A stretch of 60,681 nt of DNA, taken from NCBI GenBank assembly GCA_903900265.1, contig CAIUMM010000046.1, positions 1 through 60,681 on the forward strand. The letters run 5' to 3'. Position 1 is the stretch's first letter. Every line of letters starts with the position of its first letter. Source of the stretch: an uncultured Pseudomonadota bacterium (GTDB lineage Bacteria; Myxococcota_A; UBA796; SXON01). The notes beneath the pieces were generated by a model that ran no database searches, was not told the origin of the DNA, and was given only the letters and a program-made list of their open reading frames with translations. The position numbers and the translations under genes are program-made. Shown here piece by piece: positions 35,555-44,061 of this stretch.

Positions 35555-36895
35555 ATGTACGCGCTCTCGCTCCTTGCTCCTCCCCGCCGCATCTTTCGGG
35601 CTTCCGTAGCGCTTTTGCCGATAGCGGTTGGGCTCTCGGCGTGCTCGGACTTCGAGCTGAAGGGCGAAGAAGAGGGGCCCGGCTCCTTTGAAGACACGCC
35701 GGCGCCCGACATCCTTGTCGATCCGCTGAGCATCGATTTTGGCGCGCTCCCTTCCGGCTCGACCTCGGATCCGGTGGTGGTGACCGTCACCAACCAGGGC
35801 GCCGGCGTTTTGACGCTCGGTCGCGTCGGTTTGTCCAGCGACAACGGTCCGTTCACGTTGACCGAGCCCGGCGAAGGCGTGCTGGACCCCGGCGCCTCCA
35901 CCGATTTTCTCGTCACCTTCGCGCCTGACGCGCCCGGTGAGTTTGCCGGCGAGGTCGACGTCGAGAGCAACGATGAGGACCAGCCGGTGGTGTCCGTGGT
36001 GCTCAACGGCTCGGGCGAGGCCCCTGACATCACGCTGGAGCCTGCGGACTACGACTTCGGCACCCTCGACTATGCAGCGACGGCCTCGGTGGACGTCACC
36101 GTGCGCAACGACGGAAACGCCGATCTGGACATCGCTTCCATCGTGTACACCACGACGTCGACCGAGCTGGTGATGGGCAGCGTTGACGCGCCGCTCACCC
36201 TCGCGCCGGGGGAGTCCACCGTGGTCACCGTGGACTACGCGCCCACCGATGGCAGCCCCGACGAAGGCTACTTTACCGTGCGCTCCAACGATCCTGACGA
36301 GGCGCTCGCGGTCGCTACGCAGATCGGAAATGGTCGCATCTTTGAAGGCTTTTCCACCGGGTGGTACATCGTCGACGACTCGACCAACTACGAGACCACG
36401 TCGAACCCCCTGTACGCGATCAGCGCCTACGGGGACCCCGCTGGGTACTGGTACGAGCCGTCCGGCGCCCACGGGCTGATCGGCAGCGCCGACCCGGTCG
36501 CGGATTTTGCGGTGATGCACGACTACGTGCTCGCGCGGGCGGGCGCTCCGACGCCGGTGACCGCGCCGCTCACCTTCCGCACCACCAGCACCGTGCCGGC
36601 GTTCAGCTTTGCTTCCTACAGCTACATCCTCTGTGACTTCTGGATCGACTCGACCGACGACCCGTTCTTGTACGAGGTGCGCGCCGGCTCCGACGACGAC
36701 GGCGCGCAGGTGATGGTGAACGGTCAGATCGTCACCAACTGGTACCTGGGCGCCGCCGGCAGCGTGAACATCGGATCCGCCATCGTGCCCGGCGCCGTCA
36801 ACTCGCTGATCGTCATCCTCATGGACAACTCCGCGACCGACAAGTACTTGACGGACCTTGGTTTTTACCGGGACGGCGTGTTCGTCAGCGGGTAG
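35555..36895 (+). CDS. Lipoprotein with two ASH/choice-of-anchor D domains
   Basis: 446 residues. N terminus ends ALLPIAVGLSAC, a lipoprotein signal. Residues ~50-145 and ~150-245 are two immunoglobulin-like ASH/MSP-type domains: SIDFGALPSGSTSDPVVVTV and DYDFGTLDYAATASVDVTV, each with a FAP/YAPTD end strand and VxSNDxDxP. The rest (~250-446) is a beta-rich domain containing WYIVDDSTNY and DGAQVMVNGQIVTNWY, which may bind ligand or partner. It is probably displayed on the outer membrane. Such modules are common in Myxococcota lipoproteins. Confidence 0.8.
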   Translation: MYALSLLAPPRRIFRASVALLPIAVGLSACSDFELKGEEEGPGSFEDTPAPDILVDPLSIDFGALPSGSTSDPVVVTVTNQGAGVLTLGRVGLSSDNGPFTLTEPGEGVLDPGASTDFLVTFAPDAPGEFAGEVDVESNDEDQPVVSVVLNGSGEAPDITLEPADYDFGTLDYAATASVDVTVRNDGNADLDIASIVYTTTSTELVMGSVDAPLTLAPGESTVVTVDYAPTDGSPDEGYFTVRSNDPDEALAVATQIGNGRIFEGFSTGWYIVDDSTNYETTSNPLYAISAYGDPAGYWYEPSGAHGLIGSADPVADFAVMHDYVLARAGAPTPVTAPLTFRTTSTVPAFSFASYSYILCDFWIDSTDDPFLYEVRAGSDDDGAQVMVNGQIVTNWYLGAAGSVNIGSAIVPGAVNSLIVILMDNSATDKYLTDLGFYRDGVFVSG

Positions 36896-36920
36896 AGGTC
36901 CTCGCCGGCGCGGGACCGAG

Positions 36921-37025
36921 TCACTTGCCCTTGGCAGCCTTCTTTTCCGCCTTCTTCTTCTGCTTGTCCTGAATGCTGACCTTGTCTTTGTTGTTGGTCT
37001 TGGCCTTGTCTTGTCCCTTGGGCAT
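36921..37025 (-). CDS. 34-residue lysine-rich protein
   Basis: A short frame of 34 codons preceded by GAGG with an appropriate five-base-plus spacing. The product begins MPKGQDKAK and ends KKAAKGK. Thirteen of 34 residues are Lys, with the remainder mostly Asp, Gln, Asn and Ala; there is no hydrophobic segment. The codon choice is strongly biased to AAG, CAG and GAC, as expected of a translated gene. It lies 77 bases downstream of the DUF1858-like gene on the same strand. Very basic, probably unstructured; nucleic-acid or ribosome binding is possible but inferred only from composition. Confidence 0.65.
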   Translation of the reverse strand: MPKGQDKAKTNNKDKVSIQDKQKKKAEKKAAKGK

Positions 37026-37102
37026 GAGATCCTCGCTGTTTGCATAGCGTAGCTCGGAGCCGCCGGAACAAATCTCAGGAAGCGGGTAATTTCGAAGCGC
37101 CG

Positions 37103-37525
37103 TTAATTCAGCCCCAACGCGCCGAGCGCGGCGATAAGGGCCGCGGCGTCGAAGCCCTCAGCGAACGCCGCCTCGGCGATGGTCTCGTCGGCGCCGACCG
37201 GGCACGCGGGGCAGTTTGGCAAGCCGAAGGTTGAAAATACCTGTTGTACCCGCGGATCGCGCGCATGTGCGGCGTGGATGGTCAGGGTGGGCCCGAGGGG
37301 CGTGCGGTCAAAGCGTGCGCCGTTGCGCTCCGCTTCGCGTTCTACGGCGCGCAGCCGCACGCGCGCAGCCTCCAGATCGGCGCTCACCGCCTCGACGGCG
37401 TGGCGGCGCTCGCTCAGCGCCTGTCGGATGAGCGGGGTGGCCCACGCGATGAGGTGGGGCCGGACGCGCTGCGCGACGCGCTTCCCGGTTGGGGAGGCCA
37501 GCAGGCCCTCCCAGCGGGTGCTCAA
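37103..37525 (-). CDS. DUF1858-like CxxC protein
   Basis: 140 residues. TTG start overlapping the stop of the FAD-oxidoreductase gene (TTGA), so it is probably translated by coupling. The N-terminal ~75 residues are Arg-rich helices. The C-terminal part QVFSTFGLPNCPACPVGADETIAE... matches DUF1858/hybrid-cluster-associated disulfide domains: a strand, GL-x2-CxxC (Cys105, Cys108), then ETIAEAAFAEGFDAAALIAAL. In the family the CxxC is thought to be redox-active or to hold a metal; the partner is unknown. It fits with the redox genes before it. Confidence 0.75.
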   Translation of the reverse strand: MSTRWEGLLASPTGKRVAQRVRPHLIAWATPLIRQALSERRHAVEAVSADLEAARVRLRAVEREAERNGARFDRTPLGPTLTIHAAHARDPRVQQVFSTFGLPNCPACPVGADETIAEAAFAEGFDAAALIAALGALGLN

Positions 37526-39114
37526 CTGCGCACCCGGACCGCCTCGGCCACATGAAAGCCATCGAGCGCCGCGGAGATGATGCCGCCGGCAAAGCCCGCG
37601 CCTTCGCCGCAGGGGTAGAGACCCCGGACGCTGACGCTCTGCAAGTCCTCGCCGCGCAAGAAGCGCAGCGGCGCGGTGGTGCGCGTCTCCGGCGCGATCA
37701 GCACGCCGTCGTCCCCCGCAAAGCCGGGGATTTCGCGGTTGAACATCCGGATCGCGTCCCGCATGCCCAGCACCACCGGCTCGGGGAGGATGGTCGCGAG
37801 GTCCACCGATACGACGCCCATCGGGTAGCTGACCCGGGGCAAGGACGCGCTGATCTGCCCGGCGAGAAAGCCGGAGACCCGCTGCGCCGGCGCTTCGTAG
37901 GAGCCGGTGGCTTCATACGCTTTGCGCTCGATGGCCTCCTGGTAATGGATGCCGGCGAGCGGATCTCCCGGGTGTCGGGCGTAGGGACTGTAGGCTTCGA
38001 TCGGCACTTGTACGATCAGCGCCGAGTTGGCCCACATCGCGCGGCGCGCGGCGAAGCTCATGCCGTTGACCACGACGAGCCCAGCGGACTCCTGCGCGGG
38101 GACGACCATGCCGCCCGGGCACATGCAGAAGGTGTACGCCGCGCTTTTATCGACCGGCGTGTACGCAAGGCGGTAGCTGGCTGGAGGGAGCTCGCCGCGC
38201 CCGGTCGGGTAGCGGGCGGCGTCGATGATGCCTTGGGGGTGCTCGATGCGCGCGCCGATCGCGATGGGGCGCTGCTCCGCGGCCGCGCCGGCGTCCAACA
38301 GCGCCTGCATCGTGTCGCGCGCCGAATGTCCGGTCGCGACCACGACCGGTCCGCCCAACAGCACCTCGGTGTCGCCGGTGGGCGTGACCACCTGCACCCC
38401 GGTGCACGCGCCATTTTCCACGAGGAAGGCGGCGACGCGGGTGTGAAAGCGCACCTCGACGCCCGCAGCGATCAACTGACGGCGTAGCTCTGGCAGGATC
38501 GCCCGCACTTTGTCGGTGCCGAGGTGGGCCCAGGACTCCTGCAGGATGCCCGGATCCGCGCCGGCGCCGACGAGGCGATGGAACACCCAGCCCAGCTCGC
38601 CATCGCGGCGGCGGGTGTAGATTTTTCCGTCGGAGAACGTGCCCGCGCCGCCTTCGCCGAAGACGATGTTGTTCTCGCCGTCGAGCGGCTTGCCGCGCCA
38701 GAAGCCGTTGACGGCCGGGATGCGATCCTCTACGGGACCGCCGCGCTCGATGAGCACGACCGGCGCGCCCGCTTCCGCCAAGCGCAGCGCGCAGAACAGG
38801 CCCGCAGGCCCGGCGCCGACGACGATGACCCGGCGGTCCCAGGTGCGCGGCGTAGCGGCGACGACGCCGACGTGACGGACCTCGTCGCGGTCACTCCACG
38901 CGCGTACGCCCGGCGCGTCGGGCACGGTGTCTCCGGGGATCTCCACCCGCAGCGAGGCGCGCCACACCGGCGGGCGGGCGCGGGCGTCCAGCGACTTGCG
39001 CAGCAAGGTGCAGCGCGAAGGCGCGATGCCGACGCGGGCCTGTACCAGCGCGTGGAGGTCTGCGGCTTCCGGGTCGGCGCCTAACGGGAGGTTGGAGATG
39101 TGCAGGATCATCAT
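37522..39114 (-). CDS. FAD-dependent oxidoreductase, COG2509 type
   Basis: 530 residues. A 90-residue N-terminal domain with two-strand ferredoxin-like pattern (LLRKSLDARARPPVWRASLRV) precedes the dinucleotide-binding GAGPAG at 100-105 and LIERG end-of-strand acid. Other conserved segments: GEGGAGTFSDGKIYTRR, VVVATGHSARDTMQALLDAG, TFCMCPGGMVV, and GLYPCGEGAGFAGGIISAALDG, all typical of the uncharacterised COG2509 flavoproteins. These resemble geranylgeranyl reductase/FixC-type enzymes; the substrate is unknown. ATG overlaps the upstream thioredoxin stop (ATGA). The Cys pair in CMC near residue 345 could be redox-active. Confidence 0.88.
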   Translation of the reverse strand: MMILHISNLPLGADPEAADLHALVQARVGIAPSRCTLLRKSLDARARPPVWRASLRVEIPGDTVPDAPGVRAWSDRDEVRHVGVVAATPRTWDRRVIVVGAGPAGLFCALRLAEAGAPVVLIERGGPVEDRIPAVNGFWRGKPLDGENNIVFGEGGAGTFSDGKIYTRRRDGELGWVFHRLVGAGADPGILQESWAHLGTDKVRAILPELRRQLIAAGVEVRFHTRVAAFLVENGACTGVQVVTPTGDTEVLLGGPVVVATGHSARDTMQALLDAGAAAEQRPIAIGARIEHPQGIIDAARYPTGRGELPPASYRLAYTPVDKSAAYTFCMCPGGMVVPAQESAGLVVVNGMSFAARRAMWANSALIVQVPIEAYSPYARHPGDPLAGIHYQEAIERKAYEATGSYEAPAQRVSGFLAGQISASLPRVSYPMGVVSVDLATILPEPVVLGMRDAIRMFNREIPGFAGDDGVLIAPETRTTAPLRFLRGEDLQSVSVRGLYPCGEGAGFAGGIISAALDGFHVAEAVRVRS

Positions 39115-39614
39115 CCCCCCGCGTGCTCGACGGCTTCGGCGAGCATGTCCCGGTCAATGCCGCCGCGGATCACTTCGGAGACCGTGCCGTCGGAGCGCAG
39201 CACCCACGTGGTGGGAAACACCTCGATGCCGTACGCTTGCTCGGCCATCGAATCGGCGACGAGCACCGGGTAGGTGATCGGGAACTTGTGGATGATGTCC
39301 GCGAGCCGGCTCCCCTCGCGGGAGGGGACCACCACGCCGACGACGTTGACCTCTGGATGCGCCTTGGCATACGCCGAGAACTCGGGCATCTCGGCCTTGC
39401 AGGGGCCGCACCACGTGGCGAAGAAGTTGAGCACCGTCGCCTTGCCCTTCAGGTCTTTCAGCGAGACCGTGCCGCCGTCGATGGCCGAGAGCGTGAATTC
39501 GGGAGCTGGGCCGCCGGCGTTCGTGGAAGAACGGTGCGAGAGCACGTCGGCCAGCCAGAAGACGAGGAAGCCGACGCCGAGCGCGAGGGCCCAGTCGCGC
39601 ACCATGCGGTTCAT
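39111..39614 (-). CDS. TlpA/ResA-like membrane-anchored thioredoxin
   Basis: 167 residues. An uncleaved N-terminal membrane anchor (ALALGVGFLVFWLADVL) is followed by the AhpC/TSA-thioredoxin fold: GPAPEFTLSAIDGG, then NFFATWCGPCKAEMP with the WCGPC active site (Cys69, Cys72), and the cis-Pro segment VFPTTWVL. It reduces disulfides in the periplasm, as in cytochrome c maturation or oxidative repair. It overlaps both neighbours by four bases (ATGA at each end). Confidence 0.93.
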   Translation of the reverse strand: MNRMVRDWALALGVGFLVFWLADVLSHRSSTNAGGPAPEFTLSAIDGGTVSLKDLKGKATVLNFFATWCGPCKAEMPEFSAYAKAHPEVNVVGVVVPSREGSRLADIIHKFPITYPVLVADSMAEQAYGIEVFPTTWVLRSDGTVSEVIRGGIDRDMLAEAVEHAGG

Positions 39615-40030
39615 GAGGATGCCCCTGCGGAGACAGAAGAAAAATAAAGCTTCAAGCGGCGCGTCAGCTCGTCCCGCGTGGCTCGGTACGCGTCTTCGCG
39701 TTCGTCTGCCGGCGCGCTGGTCGGGTCCGGCAAGTGCCAGTCGAGCATGGGTACGTCGTAGGGAAAGCGGAACGTGAGGTCGGGAGACAGCCGCACCACG
39801 AGGGTGACCTCGTCGAGCGGGACGGCGAGGATCGGCTTGGCGTGCAGTCCGGTCCCCGCAGCGCCGATCTCGCGCAGCATCTTCCGAACCTCCGGTCGAA
39901 CGTGGGAAGGCCGCACGCCGGCGCTGTAGGCGTCGACGTCGAGGCCCAGCGAGTCGGCGAGGTGCCGCGCGATGCCCGCCGCGAGCGGTGCGCGTGCTGC
40001 GTCATCTTCATCCACGAAAAGGAGGGTCAT
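39611..40030 (-). CDS. LMW phosphatase/ArsC-like protein lacking catalytic Cys
   Basis: 139 residues. The fold pattern of low-Mr tyrosine phosphatase/thioredoxin-type arsenate reductase is clear: an LLFV strand, a P-loop position, LAAGIARHLADSLGLDVDAYSAGVRP and the late LDWHLPDPTSAPADEREDAY (compare DP acid loop). But the P-loop CX5R(S/T) reads DEDDAARA: residue 7 is Asp rather than Cys, Arg13 is kept, and the following Ser/Thr is Ala. The protein should not catalyse phosphate or arsenate chemistry. It is the start of a chain of genes overlapping by four bases, so a regulatory or scaffold role for a redox partner is likelier. Confidence 0.75.
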   Translation of the reverse strand: MTLLFVDEDDAARAPLAAGIARHLADSLGLDVDAYSAGVRPSHVRPEVRKMLREIGAAGTGLHAKPILAVPLDEVTLVVRLSPDLTFRFPYDVPMLDWHLPDPTSAPADEREDAYRATRDELTRRLKLYFSSVSAGASS

Positions 40031-40065
40031 CGGCGACGACTAACCCGAGGCTTACCGCCTGCCGC

Positions 40066-40755
<690 letters not shown>

Positions 40756-40850
40756 GGCGGCGACTCCGTTGCGCTTGGGAACTAAGGTAATGACCCCGCG
40801 TAGCGAATGGGCTGGGATTTGCGCTCAAACGGCGGATACACTCCGCGTGC

Positions 40851-41897
40851 ATGGCCGCACCTGATCACTACCAGACCCTCGGAGTGCCGAAAGATGCGTC
40901 GCCGGACGACATCAAGAAGGCGTTTCGCACCATCGCCAAGGAGAACCACCCCGACGTGGTGGGGAGCGACGCCGCCAAGCTGCAGCGCTTCAAGGACGCG
41001 AAAGACGCCTACGACGTCTTGGGCGATGCGGACGCGCGCGCCCGCTACGATCGGCGCGGCGAGCGCGTCCGGATGGGATCGGGCTTCGGCTTCTACCGTC
41101 CCCCGCCGCCCTCCCAACCTTCGGGTGCGCAAGCGCCGTCGGACCTCGATCTCGAAGACATCTTCAACGATTTTTCGGGGGGCGCCGATTTTGGGTTCGG
41201 TCGCAAGGGCGGAACGCGCAGCGCCCCGCGGCCTGACCCGGCGACTCCGGGCCGGGACATCCCGCTTTTTGTAGATATTCCGAGCTCCATCGCGGAGAAC
41301 GGCGGCACCGTGACCGTCACCTATTCGCGGCTCAAGCGCATCGACGGCGCGCGCTCGCTCACCCGGGTCGATGAGCTGCACGAGCTGAAGGTGCCGCCGG
41401 GCACCGGTCATGGGAGCACGCTGCGCGTGGAGCGCATGGGCGACGCGGGGCTGAACGGCGGGATGTACGGGGATCTCGTCGTGGACGTCACGCTCGTCGC
41501 GCCGCGCGCGCGCGGCAGCACCGGCCGGATGAAGATGCCGCGCGCCGAAGGCCCCGCGGATCCGCTGCAGGACGACACCGATCCCGGGCCGCCCCGTCGC
41601 GCGGCGCCGGAGACCCCGGTGGGCGAAGAGCACGTCCGCATCGACGTGGGCGTGATCACCGCCATCCTCGGCGGGCAAGTGCGGGTGCCTACGCACACCG
41701 GCGCGCTGCGCGTGAACGTACCGCCGGGCACCTCATCGGGGGCGCGGTTCCGGCTCGCGGGCAAAGGTGCGCCCGATCTAAACGGTCGAGCCCGCGATCT
41801 GGTCGCTGAGCTGCGCCTCGTCGCGCCCAAGAACCTCGACGCGGAGAGCCGCGAGCTGCTGGAGCGCTTCCGGGTTCGGAACCCCGAGCCCGAGTAG
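40851..41897 (+). CDS. J-domain co-chaperone, CbpA/type II-like
   Basis: 348 residues. J domain at 5-70 with HPDVV (HPD motif) and YQTLGVPKDASPDDIKKAF, then a Gly/Phe-containing linker (FGFGRKGG region). No zinc-finger cysteines are present, so it belongs to the DnaJ C-terminal-domain class without a Zn domain. Two beta-barrel substrate-binding repeats follow: LFVDIPSSIAENGGTVTV and HVRIDVGVITAILGGQVRVPTHTG. A Pro/Arg-rich insertion lies between them (~225-260). It would stimulate a DnaK ATPase. A second, Zn-bearing DnaJ is 1 kb downstream. Confidence 0.9.
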   Translation: MAAPDHYQTLGVPKDASPDDIKKAFRTIAKENHPDVVGSDAAKLQRFKDAKDAYDVLGDADARARYDRRGERVRMGSGFGFYRPPPPSQPSGAQAPSDLDLEDIFNDFSGGADFGFGRKGGTRSAPRPDPATPGRDIPLFVDIPSSIAENGGTVTVTYSRLKRIDGARSLTRVDELHELKVPPGTGHGSTLRVERMGDAGLNGGMYGDLVVDVTLVAPRARGSTGRMKMPRAEGPADPLQDDTDPGPPRRAAPETPVGEEHVRIDVGVITAILGGQVRVPTHTGALRVNVPPGTSSGARFRLAGKGAPDLNGRARDLVAELRLVAPKNLDAESRELLERFRVRNPEPE

Positions 41898-41919
41898 GCG
41901 CAGTCGGAGGGGCACACGC

Positions 41920-42336
41920 TCAGAACGCGACGCTGCTCTCCATCTCGCCGGGGCCCGCAGGCCAGGACTGCGCCCACACCGCGCGGGTCAGGCACGACGC
42001 CGCTTCATCCCCGACCTTGCCTTGGAGCACGGCGCTTTGGAGCCCCTCGGGACCGACGCGCACGCGCAGCGCTACGCCCTTGGCGCCGCACGAGGCGCCG
42101 GCGTTGCGCATCGCTTCGAGGCTGATCGCGAGCGCTTCGGGGTCGATCATCGGGCCCGCCGCTGCCGGGGAAGTCGGGACCGTGCTCGGGCGTTCAAGCA
42201 CGCGCTCGTCCGCCGCCATGGACATCTGTGCGCCCGCGGCGACGTCGTCGTCGCTGCGGATCTTGTACACCGCCCACCCGAACAAGCCGCACCACAGCAG
42301 CAGGCGCAGCGCCATCGCGCGGGGGGAGAGGTTCAC
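41920..42336 (-). CDS. Membrane-anchored protein, possible TonB-C-like domain
   Basis: 138 residues. One N-terminal hydrophobic segment (RLLLWCGLFGWAVYKI) and an Ala/Ser/Pro linker, then a ~60-residue domain with two Cys (ASCGAKGVALRVRVGPEGLQ, DEAASCLTRAVWAQSW). The V-x-V-G-P-E-G turn followed by a Cys and W-x-x-S-W pattern resembles the C-terminal 'AgmX/TonB-like' fold common in Myxococcota, where the Cys pair forms a disulfide. It is not a clear TonB. Located directly before secG on the same strand. Confidence 0.6.
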   Translation of the reverse strand: MNLSPRAMALRLLLWCGLFGWAVYKIRSDDDVAAGAQMSMAADERVLERPSTVPTSPAAAGPMIDPEALAISLEAMRNAGASCGAKGVALRVRVGPEGLQSAVLQGKVGDEAASCLTRAVWAQSWPAGPGEMESSVAF

Positions 42337-42349
42337 GTGGCGCGCTGGG

Positions 42350-42790
42350 CTACGGGGCCGGCGCTGCGGGAGCCGGCGCTGCGGGAGCCGGCGCTGCGGG
42401 CGGCGCGGCGGGAGCCGGCGCTACGGCAGGGGCTGGAGCGTCCGGCGTTACCGGCGCTGCAGGGCTCGCTGCGTCGGGCTTGGCGGGGCTGTTTCCGAAG
42501 CCCGCGCCTTCCTTCTCTTCATCGACGGTCTGAACCGCGCTTCCTGCGCTGCTCCCGACGCTGCCGCCGCCAAGGAGGGCGAGGGTGATGCTCGTCACCA
42601 TGAACAAGAACGCGACGGTGCCGGTTCCGCGGGTGAGGAAGTTTCCAGGCCCGGACGCGCCGAAGAGCTGCGTACCGCCGCCACCGCCGAAAGCCGAGGA
42701 GATGTCGGCGCCTTTGCCAGGCTGCATCAGGATGATGATGATCAGCAGCAGGGAAAGGATGATGTGAACGGTGAGAATGAAGGGTTGCAC
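42350..42790 (-). CDS. secG: Preprotein translocase subunit SecG with Ala-Pro tail
   Basis: 146 residues from GTG 42790 (VQPFILTVHIILSLLLIIIIL), the usual SecG N terminus. The conserved centre is intact: LMQPGKGADISSAFGGGG and SGPGNFLTRGTGTVAFLFM between two membrane helices. After the second helix comes an unusual ~60-residue tail of Ala-Pro repeats (PAPAVAPAPAAPPAAPAP and onward). SecG is the third SecYEG component and assists protein export. The tail is probably a disordered cytoplasmic extension of unknown use. Start choice has only weak ribosome-site support. Confidence 0.9.
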   Translation of the reverse strand: MQPFILTVHIILSLLLIIIILMQPGKGADISSAFGGGGGTQLFGASGPGNFLTRGTGTVAFLFMVTSITLALLGGGSVGSSAGSAVQTVDEEKEGAGFGNSPAKPDAASPAAPVTPDAPAPAVAPAPAAPPAAPAPAAPAPAAPAP

Positions 42791-42938
42791 GCCTGATCCG
42801 GGAAATCGAGGCGCGATAACACGGAGCGGGCGCTGCTGCCCAGCCCGCAAACCCCGTGAAGTGGGGCCGAGGCCTTTCCCCCGCCCCCTTCGCGCCTATA
42901 TCTGCGACAAACGCGCTGCTCTCACACCGGACTTTGCA

Positions 42939-44039
42939 ATGGCTCTTGATCTCTACGCCGCCCTCGGCGTCCCTCGCACCGCCGACCAAGCTCAGATCCG
43001 CAAGGCGTTCCGCACGTTGGCTCAGAAGTACCACCCGGATCGCAACAAGGAGCCCGGCGCGGAAGCCCGCTTCAAGGAGGTCTCGGCGGCGCATGAGGTC
43101 TTGGGCGACGAGCAGCGGCGCGCGCTCTACGACGAGTTCGGCGAGGACTCGCTGCGCACCGGCTTTGACGCCGACCAGGCGCGAATGTGGAAGGCGCGTG
43201 GGGGCGGGCCGTTTCCCGGCGGGGGCGGCGGCGGCGGGGGCGTCAACCTCGACGACATCCTGCGCGGCTTTGGCGGCTTCGGCGGTTTTGGTGGCGGCGG
43301 GCCGCGGCGGCCCGCGCGGGGCGCAGACTTAGAAGGCGACATCCAGGTCGGACTGTTGGACGCGCTGCGGGGCAACGCGGTGCCGTTGAACCTCGCGCGA
43401 CCGGAAAACTGCCGGCCCTGCAAGGGAGAAGGCGGCACGGGCAAGACGGTGTGCAGCGGATGCAAGGGCTCGGGCCGGCGACAGGTGCGCCAGTTTGGCA
43501 CCCAAATGATGGTGTCGTGCAACGACTGTGGCGGCAGCGGCGAGCACTTCGAGCACGAGTGCGCGGTGTGCGAAGGCACGGGCCGCGTGCGGGAGTCCCG
43601 CGTCGTGCAGGTCAGCATCCCCGCCGGGATCAGCGACGGCAAGGTGATCCGGCTGCGCGGTCAGGGCGCTGAGGGACAAGTCGGCGCCGCGTCGGGCGAT
43701 CTGCTGCTGAACGTGCGGATCACCCCGCACCCGCACCTGCGTCGCGTGGACAACGATCTGGAGATGGACCTTCCGGTCTCGCTCGCGGAGGCGATCGGCG
43801 GGGGGCCCGTCGATGTCTCCATGCCGTTGGGCGGCAAGATCAAGTTCCCGCTGCCTGCAGGCGCTGGCAACGGGCAGCGCCTACGGGTGCGTGGCAAAGG
43901 CGTGAGCGGCGGCGATCTCTACCTGATCGTCCGTCCGGTCATGCCGCGTTCCCCTGCGTCGGAAGATGCCGCCGCGCTGATTGAGCTCGCGAAGCAGCTC
44001 GACGGCGGGCGGGACCCCCGCGAGGGCTGGAGCCTGTAG
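42939..44039 (+). CDS. dnaJ: Chaperone DnaJ (type I, with zinc finger)
   Basis: 366 residues from ATG 42939. J domain with HPD (YHPDRNKEPGAEARF), a long Gly-rich region (FGGFGGFGGGGP), and four CxxCxGxG zinc modules (CRPCKGEG, CSGCKGSG, CNDCGGSG, CAVCEGTG) around residues 135-195. These are more closely packed between modules 1 and 2 than usual. The C-terminal domains follow: VVQVSIPAGISDGKVIRL and ISLPVSLAEAIGGGPVDV-like region. Co-chaperone of DnaK. No dnaK or grpE is adjacent. Confidence 0.94.
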   Translation: MALDLYAALGVPRTADQAQIRKAFRTLAQKYHPDRNKEPGAEARFKEVSAAHEVLGDEQRRALYDEFGEDSLRTGFDADQARMWKARGGGPFPGGGGGGGGVNLDDILRGFGGFGGFGGGGPRRPARGADLEGDIQVGLLDALRGNAVPLNLARPENCRPCKGEGGTGKTVCSGCKGSGRRQVRQFGTQMMVSCNDCGGSGEHFEHECAVCEGTGRVRESRVVQVSIPAGISDGKVIRLRGQGAEGQVGAASGDLLLNVRITPHPHLRRVDNDLEMDLPVSLAEAIGGGPVDVSMPLGGKIKFPLPAGAGNGQRLRVRGKGVSGGDLYLIVRPVMPRSPASEDAAALIELAKQLDGGRDPREGWSL

Positions 44040-44061
44040 GTTAGGCCCAACCCCGCGTTCC

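Noticed and set aside
35495..37045. 516-residue minus-strand frame
   Set aside because: Shadow of the ASH lipoprotein gene; the true small gene within it at 36921-37025 is in another frame.
42771..42938. Longer DnaJ start
   Set aside because: The extension overlaps secG and lacks J-domain similarity; ATG 42939 begins the J domain.
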